This document shows positions 52,782-61,800 of a stretch of DNA of 64,000 nucleotides, piece by piece. Source of the DNA: an uncultured Verrucomicrobia subdivision 3 bacterium (GTDB taxonomy: Bacteria > Verrucomicrobiota > Verrucomicrobiia > Limisphaerales > UBA11358). The notes below the pieces were generated by a model that worked only from the letters and a program-made list of their open reading frames with translations, made no database searches and was not told the DNA's origin. Location of the stretch: assembly GCA_903889895.1 (NCBI GenBank), contig CAISYZ010000121.1, positions 1 to 64,000 on the forward strand, given 5' to 3'. The translations under genes and the position numbers were made by a program. How positions within the stretch are numbered: position 1 is the first letter of the stretch; every line of letters starts with the position of its first letter.

Positions 52782-54896
52782 TCAGCCCAGCGTCTTGAGC
52801 CGGCGATCCAAATCTTTCCGGGTGATGAGGTCGATGACCTGCAAATGGTCGGGGTGCAGCCGGAAGAGCAGCCGGTAATCCGACCCGATCCGTTGCCGCA
52901 TCACATTGGGCACGGCCTTGAGCCGGAGCGCGCCGACGAAAGCCGCCGGTTCGCCCGCCGCCAGCCGCCCCGCCATGATCATGGCGGCCCGGGCGACGGG
53001 ACGCGGAAAACCCGCGAGCACCAGCTGAAACCCCTTGGGAAACTCGATCAGCCGCACCGGGTGGACATCCACCGCATCCGGCGGCAGCAATAATTCGTCC
53101 TCGCGGTCCGGGGCTTCCGCCTCCTCGGGCGCCCCGGCGGCGGCGGCGTTTTGCTGCAGCGTTTCCAGGTGCGCGAGCGCCTGCTGCAAATCGCGCCGCA
53201 AATCATTCCGTTCGTGATGCCGTTCCTTGAGCGCTGATTTCAAGCCGTCCACTTTGCGCCGCAATTCCTTCAGGGCCGGCTCGTCCGCCGGATTGGGCGC
53301 AACGGGCGGCACGGGCTGGGCCGGGCCGGCGGCTTTCTGTTCCCGCCGGCTGATTTCCTTTTGCAGGCGCGCCAGGGATTCCTTGAGTTCCTGCACCTCC
53401 TGCGCCTTGGCGGCAAATTTCTGGCGGGTCGCGCGCAGTTCGGCCGATTCCTTTTTATGCGTATCCTCCGGTTCGGCAAAGCGCTGGTCGAACAGTTCCG
53501 CAATCGGGTCGTCCGGCGACAGGTTCAACTGGTCGCGCGTGCGCAGGATTTCCTCAAACACCCGGCTCGCCTGCTTTTGCGGCAGGATGGGGATGGCGCC
53601 GCGCCCGACGAGGATGCCCAGCGCGCGGAAGCGGGAATACATCAGCGCGATGGCCGAACCCTCCAGCTCCGCCGGTTCGTCTTCTTTCAGGGCCTCGGTG
53701 GCGCTTTCATCCAGCAATTTGATCAGTTCCGCCGGGTCATCTTCGGCCAGCAACAGCGCCGCGCCCATGTAGATATCATCCGGCAACTTGACCGGGTCGG
53801 GATGAACTTTCACCAGCCGGCGGAGCGCGGCCTTGTGCCCGGCACGGGTGGCCAGGACCATGACCTGCTGCCACAATTCCTTGCGCTCCGGCGCGTAGCC
53901 GAGCAGTTCAAAGGCGGTGGCGGCCTGGTCGAACAGATTGCAGGCGGCGAGCCGCAAAAAATAAGCTTCCCGCAGCGCGGCGGGAATTTTTACGGGATCC
54001 AGGCGGGCCAGTTCATACGGCTCGATTTTTTCCAGCCGTTCGGCGGTCAGGTAATCCTCCAGTTTCGCGCAGAGCTCCTCATGCGTCACCCCGGCCACGT
54101 CGGAGGAATGGTGCAGCCGCGCCTCATCCTTGGCGATGCAGCAGTGCTTGTATTTTTTGCCGCTGCCGCAGGGGCAGCGTTCGTTGCGGCCCACGCGCGG
54201 CACGGCCCGCCGCATGGTCTGGCCTTCGGCCAGCGTCTGCTTGGGTTTTTCGCCCACGTAGTCCAGCATGGATTTCTGGTAACCCGCCAGGATCTGCGCG
54301 CTTAACTCCGGGGCACGCGCGTCGAAGTCCTGCCATTCCTTGGCCGACATGGAGGGAAACCGCTGCCGCAGCAACTGGATCAGCCCGGCATCTTGCGTCA
54401 GCCTCGCCAGCAGGCACACGAACGTAAAAATCTTCACCTCATCGTCATCATGATTCTTTTGCTTCACCTGCCGGGCCACCGCCCGGACCAGCGGCATGAA
54501 TTTATCCGGCAGCACGCCGCCACGATGATCCCGGCACCACGCCCACAGCAGATGCAGCGCCGCCGCCTCGCACCCCCGGTCCAGCCGCGTCGTCGTCAGC
54601 GCCGTGAGCAAGGGCTCCACGATGTCCCCGTGCATCCGCACCACCACCCGGCCCATCCAGCCATAGTAGGGAAACATCATCGCACCGCCGGCCAGATGCC
54701 GCGCGTCCATCCGCCGGCCCGCGCCCGCCGCCGCCACGAACACATACATGAACCACTTGAGATTCTTGGACGCCACCACCTCGGCCAGCAGTTCATCCAG
54801 CGCCGCGTCCTCCGCCGGCAGCAGCTTGATGGTCTGCTCCACCACCGACAGTTGAAACTGGGTCTCCTCGATGAACTGGCTCAATTCAGGGCTCAT
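52782..54896 (-). CDS. SEC-C motif protein with coiled-coil and C-terminal RelE/ParE-like segment
   Basis: [24 protein letters not shown]-terminal [35 protein letters not shown]. Confidence 0.78.
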   Translation of the reverse strand: MSPELSQFIEETQFQLSVVEQTIKLLPAEDAALDELLAEVVASKNLKWFMYVFVAAAGAGRRMDARHLAGGAMMFPYYGWMGRVVVRMHGDIVEPLLTALTTTRLDRGCEAAALHLLWAWCRDHRGGVLPDKFMPLVRAVARQVKQKNHDDDEVKIFTFVCLLARLTQDAGLIQLLRQRFPSMSAKEWQDFDARAPELSAQILAGYQKSMLDYVGEKPKQTLAEGQTMRRAVPRVGRNERCPCGSGKKYKHCCIAKDEARLHHSSDVAGVTHEELCAKLEDYLTAERLEKIEPYELARLDPVKIPAALREAYFLRLAACNLFDQAATAFELLGYAPERKELWQQVMVLATRAGHKAALRRLVKVHPDPVKLPDDIYMGAALLLAEDDPAELIKLLDESATEALKEDEPAELEGSAIALMYSRFRALGILVGRGAIPILPQKQASRVFEEILRTRDQLNLSPDDPIAELFDQRFAEPEDTHKKESAELRATRQKFAAKAQEVQELKESLARLQKEISRREQKAAGPAQPVPPVAPNPADEPALKELRRKVDGLKSALKERHHERNDLRRDLQQALAHLETLQQNAAAAGAPEEAEAPDREDELLLPPDAVDVHPVRLIEFPKGFQLVLAGFPRPVARAAMIMAGRLAAGEPAAFVGALRLKAVPNVMRQRIGSDYRLLFRLHPDHLQVIDLITRKDLDRRLKTLG

Positions 54897-55074
54897 AAAC
54901 CGATGGCGGGGGTGAACGCAGATGACATGCCCGCTAGTATCAGCCCGGCCCCGGGCCGAATGCCGGTCTTTTTTGGCGAATTTTCCAACGCCAATTGTCC
55001 CGCGCGGCGGCGGCGGGAAAGGCGGCGGCGGAACGGCTTTACCCCGAGCGGCGGCGGGCCGGCCAATTTGGCAA

Positions 55075-55218
55075 AAATAGCCCAGCCATTGATGGCTGGG
55101 TTACCGCACCGCGTTGGGGAAAAGTCCCGTGAGGGACGGCAGAAGGAATCTTTCGTCCCGGACGGGACTGGGGAAATTTACCGGGCTTTGCACCCAGCCT
55201 TGAAAGGCTGGGCTATTT
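55075..55218. repeat. MITE-like element with 13-bp perfect terminal inverted repeats
   Basis: aaatagcccagcc (55075-55087) / ggctgggctattt (55206-55218), with gtcccgtgagggac-type internal hairpins. Confidence 0.65.
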
Positions 55219-55288
55219 CCAAAGCCTATTTCAGGCCGATTATCCCGAGCGGCACGGTGAGGGTTGGCACTAATTCAGTCAATGAAGG

Positions 55289-56032
55289 CTAAAGCTTGAA
55301 ATCTGAAGCACTTTTTTCAACCTCATATTCATAGTCATTAACCAATTGCTCGTAAGACAAAAATTTGACTCGTTTTGGCGCAACGATTTCTTGGAATGCA
55401 GCAGATTGAAGACGACTATCAAATTCCTTCCTCCGGTTTGCTGCGGATACAATTACCATTCGCGAATAGAAATCTTGCAGGTCATTAAACTTGATTAGCG
55501 AATTTTTCATGTCCGTTCCGTGCTCAACCTCAAAGAATGAATTTGGCATCTTTCGCTCATTGAACCAAATCACGTCAACCGTGGAGCTGCGGTCAACGAG
55601 ATGGTCATAGGAGAATGCCGGGATGGTCTGCAAGCTACGCATCGAACCCAAAGATTCATTCAGAAATTTTTTATTCTTGTCCTGATTAGGAGACCAGCAA
55701 TCCAATTTGCGCAATTTGCCAATGATGAGCAAAAGACCCTGATAGTAGGTGTGACCAAAGGAAGCAACCTCGTTAGAATCTTTATTCTTGGCCGTCTCTT
55801 CAATCATCCCCTTCGATTCGTTATCGGTCTTTTTTGAAACCAATCCATAGAGTCCTGGTTTGATTTTATAAATGGCCTTGTTGAGTTGGACAATGCGTCG
55901 AATGCTCGCCGTTGGCGTCTTCGTGCCCCAAGCACATTCTTTGATTTTGAAAACCTCGGAGTATAGCTGGCCCAGAGTTGCGACCCCACCAAGACTTTCC
56001 ATCGTGCTAATTACCGCCTCATGCTGTGTCAT
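55289..56032 (-). CDS. candidate restriction endonuclease partner (winged-helix plus nuclease-like domain)
   Basis: Immediately downstream (about 33 bp after the MTase stop) and co-oriented with the MTase; VIWFNERKMPNSFFEVEHGTDMKNSLIKFNDL resembles a PD-(D/E)xK-type core. Confidence 0.5.
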   Translation of the reverse strand: MTQHEAVISTMESLGGVATLGQLYSEVFKIKECAWGTKTPTASIRRIVQLNKAIYKIKPGLYGLVSKKTDNESKGMIEETAKNKDSNEVASFGHTYYQGLLLIIGKLRKLDCWSPNQDKNKKFLNESLGSMRSLQTIPAFSYDHLVDRSSTVDVIWFNERKMPNSFFEVEHGTDMKNSLIKFNDLQDFYSRMVIVSAANRRKEFDSRLQSAAFQEIVAPKRVKFLSYEQLVNDYEYEVEKSASDFKL

Positions 56033-56065
56033 GGAATAAAGAATTACTCCGCTCACAAATCAATG

Positions 56066-57466
56066 TCACGGCTTTATTCTCAAAATCTCCGTCTCGCATT
56101 TGACGATATGTGTGGTCTCGCGTTTCTTGCCGTTCGGCGTTTTCGCCCACGCTTCTTGCAGGCTCACATCCACGGTCGTATGCACCACCGCGCCGCGTTC
56201 CACTTGGGCAGCGGAAAGGAACACGAACTTGCATTCGTGATAAATCCTTTCGGTTGGCACTGCCGGTTTGTCGTCCACAACTGATCCTTTGATCGAATTT
56301 AAAAACAGATCAAGATCATTTTCGGTAAAAATTGCTACGGTTAGTAGCACTTGATGCTGACGCAACCAAATGTTGATTATTTCGCCATCAATGCGTTTCT
56401 CGGCAAGTTTGGCATGGTTGGCGTCGAGTTCGATACCGACGCAGCCGCGTTTTAATCTAATGGCCGCGACGGCCGTCGTGCCGCCGCCGAGAAACGGGTC
56501 GAGCACCAAATCGCCTTCGTTGGTGGAGGCCAGCAGGCAACGCTCTATCAGGGCCACGGGCTTTTGCGTGGGATGTTTGCCAAAGGTCTTCTCCGCCCCG
56601 CTGGGCGCGGTCATGGTCCAGATGGGGGAAATATCGAATTCAGAATTTCGAGTTTCGAATTCAGACTTCGCAATTGTCCCCGGTTCGTCATTCGCAATTT
56701 GAAATTCGGAATTTCTCCAGACGGTTTTCATCTGCTTGCCGGTCACCTTGCGCATCTCCTGATAGTTGAACCGGTGCTTGCTCTTTTCATTCTTCGCGGC
56801 CCACAAAACGGTCTCGGTGCTGTGCGTGAAGTAGCGGCAGGAGAGATTCGGCGGCGGGTTGGGTTTCTCCCACGCGATGTCGTTGAGCAGCTTGTAGCCG
56901 AGCTGTTGCAGGGCGTAGCCAATGGAAAAAATGACGTGGTGGGTGCCGGAAACCCAGAGGGTGCCGTTGGGCTTGAGGACGCGCTGGCAACGCTTGAGCC
57001 ATTCCCGGTTAAACTCGTGGTTGAGTTCGGGTCCGCGGGATTTGTCCCAGTCGCCCTTGTCCACCTTGACCATTTTGCCGGCGTGGCAACTGATGCCGCC
57101 GTTGGAGAGAAAATACGGCGGGTCGGCAAAGATGGCATCGAAGCGGCCTTCGGGATATTTGGCGGCAATGGCATCGAGGAGTTCAAGGCAGTTGCCCTGA
57201 TAGAGCCAGAGCGCGCGGTCGGGGTCGGCAAAAGCAAGCCGGGGCGGGTCCTGCGGACGGCCACCGTGCGGATGGTCACCATTTTCTGCTCGGTGGCTCG
57301 GTGGCTCGGTGGCTAACTGGATGCTGCCGTCGTCCTTGAGTTCAAAGGGCAGTGTGGCCACGGGTTGGCCGTGAACAAAGTCAGCGTCAGCGTTGGCGGG
57401 AGCCGGTTTTGGCGCCGGAGGTTTCTGGCGGTAAAGGGGTTTGTCGGATTTGGGCTTGCGCGGCAC
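56066..57466 (-). CDS. site-specific DNA methyltransferase (beta-class type II MTase) with C-terminal extension
   Basis: FDAIFADPPYFLSNGGISCHAGKMVKVDKGDWDKSRG; FGKHPTQKPVALIERCLLASTNEGDLVLDPFLGGGTTAVAAIRLKRGCVGIEL. Confidence 0.88.
   Translation of the reverse strand: MPRKPKSDKPLYRQKPPAPKPAPANADADFVHGQPVATLPFELKDDGSIQLATEPPSHRAENGDHPHGGRPQDPPRLAFADPDRALWLYQGNCLELLDAIAAKYPEGRFDAIFADPPYFLSNGGISCHAGKMVKVDKGDWDKSRGPELNHEFNREWLKRCQRVLKPNGTLWVSGTHHVIFSIGYALQQLGYKLLNDIAWEKPNPPPNLSCRYFTHSTETVLWAAKNEKSKHRFNYQEMRKVTGKQMKTVWRNSEFQIANDEPGTIAKSEFETRNSEFDISPIWTMTAPSGAEKTFGKHPTQKPVALIERCLLASTNEGDLVLDPFLGGGTTAVAAIRLKRGCVGIELDANHAKLAEKRIDGEIINIWLRQHQVLLTVAIFTENDLDLFLNSIKGSVVDDKPAVPTERIYHECKFVFLSAAQVERGAVVHTTVDVSLQEAWAKTPNGKKRETTHIVKCETEILRIKP
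56621..56716. repeat. palindromic in-frame insertion element within the MTase gene
   Basis: 96 bp encoding RNSEFQIANDEPGTIAKSEFETRNSEFDISPI, flanked by CCAGA at 56618-56622 and 56717-56721. Confidence 0.7.
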
Positions 57467-57658
57467 GCCCAGATCAATTGATCAGAAGTGGGGATCGGAT
57501 CAAGGCTAATCGGCGGGGGTGCGCCGGCCAAATTATGCGCTTGCCAAGCGGGGGCGGTTGGGCGAATGCTTTCCCGGTCTCCCTTGGGCCGGGCCGTTGG
57601 GTTGCGTTGGGCCGGGTCACGGGCAAATTCAATGCAATGGTAATGGAAAGGGTCCTTC

Positions 57659-58060
57659 ATGAAATCATACATGGTGCTGCGAAAGGCGTTCAAAAAGGTC
57701 GGCAGCAAAGCCGTGGCGGCGGAACTGAAACTCTCCCCCTCGCTGGTCTATCAGTGGTCGCGCGGACGGGCGGGCCAAAGCGCCGCGGCCAATCCGCTGG
57801 ACCGCGTGGCGCAACTGGTGGCGTTGACGGGCGATGCCGGGTTGCTGGACTGGTTGTGCGCGCAGGCGGGCGGCCTGTTCGTGCGCCCGGGGCAACTGCC
57901 GGCGCAGCTGAAGGAATATGAGCAGCTGTTGTTCACGGAGATTGAAAACACTTTCAAGCCATTGATCACGCCGCCGCCAGCCCTGCCGCAAGGCGGGCCG
58001 CAATGTCCGTTCCGCCGGCGCGGTCGCCGCTGCAACTTTCCCCAGCCGGCGCGGAACTAA
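57659..58060 (+). CDS. CII/YdaS-like HTH regulator with truncated or altered C-terminus
   Basis: MVLRKAFKKVGSKAVAAELKLSPSLVYQWSRG...NPLDRVAQLVALTGDAGLLDWLCAQAGG. Confidence 0.6.
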   Translation: MKSYMVLRKAFKKVGSKAVAAELKLSPSLVYQWSRGRAGQSAAANPLDRVAQLVALTGDAGLLDWLCAQAGGLFVRPGQLPAQLKEYEQLLFTEIENTFKPLITPPPALPQGGPQCPFRRRGRRCNFPQPARN

Positions 58061-58074
58061 CTTCCACAACCGCG

Positions 58075-58410
58075 TCAGGAGCGGAGCATGGTGAGCAGCC
58101 TCTTGAACCGCTGGCTGGCCTTGACCGCGTGCGGTTGGCCGGCGGGCAGCAGGATCATCTCCCCGCCCGCCACGCGCTGCGGCTGGCCGGCGACCGTGAT
58201 TTCGGCCGCGCCTTCGAGCACCTGCACCAGCGCCGCGAACGGCGCGGTGTGCTCGCTCAACCCCTGCCCTTCGTCAAAGGCAAAGAGCGTGACGCTGCCG
58301 CTGGGTTGCCGGAGAATCTCCCGGCTCACGACCGCGCCCTCCTGATAGCTGACGAAGCCGGCGGTCGGGGTCGGCTGTGCGGCGGGGAGTCCCTTGGCTT
58401 TGGTTTTCAT
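58075..58410 (-). CDS. cupin-domain protein
   Basis: SGSVTLFAFDEGQGLSEHTAPFAALVQVLEGAAEITVAGQPQRVAGGEMILLPAGQPHAVKA. Confidence 0.85.
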   Translation of the reverse strand: MKTKAKGLPAAQPTPTAGFVSYQEGAVVSREILRQPSGSVTLFAFDEGQGLSEHTAPFAALVQVLEGAAEITVAGQPQRVAGGEMILLPAGQPHAVKASQRFKRLLTMLRS

Positions 58411-58570
58411 AAATGGATGGGGCCGGGGCGTCCGGCTTCGGGCGAGCGGCGGCGACTGTCCCAGCGTAAGGCCCGCCGGCCGGCGCGTCAATGGCGGGGG
58501 CGGTCAGGCGGATGACCCATTGAAGGTTCCCGGCGACGAGGGCGTCGCCGCTACTTTGTTTTGCCGCGGT

Positions 58571-58676
58571 CTCCGAAAGGGTTGAAATGGATTCGGGGAC
58601 GTGAACCCAGGGTAGCTCCTCGCCCGTCCGGCTCGGACCAACCCCGGGCTGAAGGCTTTGAATCCCTTGCGGTGTA
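58571..58676. repeat. imperfect inverted-repeat intergenic element
   Basis: ccgaaagggttgaaa ... aacccagggtagctc ... accaaccccgggct ... tttgaatcccttgcgg, nested imperfect complementarity. Confidence 0.45.
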
Positions 58677-58874
58677 ACCTTGCACTCGCCCCTGCCCCAC
58701 CGGGCGGGAATGGTTTTGAGCCAGGGTGCGGCGGGCAAGGCTTGGGTTCAAGGGCGGACATAATTCCCGAGTTCTCGGGATGGCAAAATATGCGAACCGG
58801 TGCATATTATCGGGCAATATCACCCTCATACGTTAAGCTTTGAAGCCACCCCAATATTGTTGAGAAGCGGAGAG

Positions 58875-61800
58875 ATGATTTACGCCTGGCAACAACGCAT
58901 GCAAACGCCTGACCTTTTCCATCCCAAAACCAAGCTGGCGCGGCTGGGCCAATCCGTTCGCCCGGCCCGGCGGCGGGGATTGATTTGGTTGGCGCTGGCG
59001 ATGGGCTTGGGCCTGTCAGCCGTGAGCGGCCGGGCGGCCACCATCAACTGGGGCACGCCAGTAACCATCAGTGGCGACTCGGATGTCACCAATGCGGGCA
59101 CCGGGATCGGCGCCTATTTTGAAGGCGGTGCCGGAGCGAACCAGACCATCAACGGCGTCACGTTCACGAACATGGGCGGCACGACGACGTGGGGCAACCT
59201 GACTTTCTCCGGCAGCGGCACGTTCGCTTACAACACCAACGGCATGGGCAACAACGTCGGCACGTTTGCCAGTCTAAGCGCCGCCTATTCCAACGCGCTT
59301 TCCGGGGGCATCTGGATCCCGGGCAACGCGGCGGTTACCGTGACCTTGAATAATCTGACGGTCGGCCATCAATACACCGTTCAGTATTGGGCGAATGACA
59401 GCCGGTATCCCGGCGTGCAAACCAACCGCTACAGCACGATCAGCGGCAACTGGGGCAGCGGAAATAAACTGCTGTTCAACACCACCCATGTGGCCGGCGG
59501 CGTCGGCCAGTATGTGCTGGGCACCTTTTTGGCCGATGCGACCAGCCAGGCGTTCGTCATCACCGGAGGCAACCTCACCAGCGGCGGTTCGGCCGACGCC
59601 CAAACCGCGGCCATTCAGGTGCGGGACAATGGCGCGTATGTTTACACCCCGCCGTCATTCACCGCGACGCGGGTGAATCTGGCCAAGTATCAACCGGTGA
59701 CCACGGATTCCACGAACGGATCACAGGGCGCGCAGTTTATCACGGACGGCCTGACGGTGAATGACAGCTACTGGCAGAGCGGTGGAGTCGCGCCGCATTG
59801 GGCGCAGGTGACCTTTCCGTTTCCGGTGCCGGTGGGCAGCGTCCAACTGGCCATGGGTCTGGACAGCGTGCCGCCGCCGACAATTTTCAAGTTGCAGTAT
59901 TTGACCAATGGAACCTGGATGAACGTGCCCGGCACCAGCGTGGGCAGCAACACCAACAAGGAAGTGAACCTGGTATTCACCACGCCAATCACGGCGTCCT
60001 CATTCCGGTTTTACGATTCGCTGGACGGGAATGTTTATATCCGGGAAATGGCACTCTATCCGCCGAATGGCACGAATGGTTATCCCTTTGGGACGGATTT
60101 CAATATTGATCTGGCGCGCAAACAGCCGACCTATGCGACCGCCAATACCTATGGCAACTGGCCCTTGCTGGCCACGGACGGGCGGGTCAATGCGGCGTCC
60201 GCCTGGGAAACCACGCTGGTGGGGAGCAATGCCTTGCAGATCAACCTGCAGTTCACGAACACGATCGGCAGCGCCCATCTGTATTCCGGCGCGACGGGCG
60301 TGCCGCCGCTGACCAACTTTGTTCTGCAATACTGGACGGCGGGCGCCTGGGCGAATATTCCCGGCGGTAGTGTAACGGGCAACACCAATGGAGCGCTGGT
60401 CATTCCCTTCACCACGCCGGTGACGACAACCAAGGTGCAACTGGTGTTCACCAATGCCGGCGTGAGCGCGGTGCAGGAATTATGCATTTTCTCAGCGAAC
60501 AGCAACGGCGGTTATCCGCTGGGCACCGGCGTGACCACCAATCTGCCGGTCGCGGCGAAATATGATACTTACACCGACTCTTATTACTACTTGAGCAATT
60601 CAGCGACCGCCCAAGTAATCATCGAGAGCAACGGGGTGCCGGTGCCGGGCCCGGCGGCCGGGACGAACTGGGCCGGGCAATATCAGGTGCTGTTAAATTA
60701 TGACAATGGCTCTTATCGCTTGATCAACCGCAACACCGGCCTGTGCCTGGCGGGGGCGCAGTTGACGACCAATGCCGGGGCAGCCTTGGTCGATGAGGAC
60801 TATGCCGCGCTGCCGGATCAAGACTGGTTTTTACAGCCCATCGATGGCGTGAATTATTATCTGGTGAACCAATTCAGCGGGTTGGGGCTGGACCAGCAAG
60901 GCGGAGCGCTGGTGCAGAATGTCCCGACCAACCGCACCAGTCAATACTGGCAGATTTCCCCTGCCAAAATCTTCCCCAAGAAAGGCATCGCTGGCTCGTG
61001 GGGCGGTTATCCCGTCACCTTCGCCGGCAATTGGACTTATGGCTGGTGGTATGGCTCGAACCCGAATTTACCCGGGGTCAATTATTTTCCCATGGATCCC
61101 GACACTTGGTATCGCGGCAGCACCGTGGCGGGAAATCTATGGACCTTGCAGCCCGGCTGGCGGAAGGCGGGCTATTCGTTGAATGTCATGGGCTACAATG
61201 AGCCGGACATGGTAGGCCAGGCCGATATTGATGCGACCAATGGCGCCATCTATTGGATGAACGATCAAAATCTGGATTTGCCGCTGGCGGGACCGGCGGC
61301 GGGCAATGTGAACGGCACCTGGAATCAAATATTCTACGGATACATCACCAATTGGGGCTGCCACGTGGATTACCTGCCCGCCCATGAATACCCCGGTAAC
61401 AATTCCAGCGGATCGTCCGGCATTTGGATCAACACCTTGAATACCGCCTACAATACCTATGGCATCCCCATGTGGATGACTGAATTCGGGGTGGTGGACT
61501 GGGGTGGCACCGGTTATTGGAACGAGGAGGATAATTACACCGCCATGGCCGAATTTTTGTGGCGGGCGGAAAGTGTGACTTGGCTGCGAAAGTATTCCAT
61601 GTTTATTTTCAGAGGCGCCATGGCTACCAATCTGTGGACGCGAACCACGCCCGCTCCGACCTCAAACGCCTATGATACCAATGGCGTCTTGACTCCCTTC
61701 GGCGAACTCTATGCGGCGTGGGATGATGATGCGAACGTGGAGACCAACAAGGCTTATTTTGTTTTCAACAGCAGCACGCGCAAACAACTGGCCAACCTGC

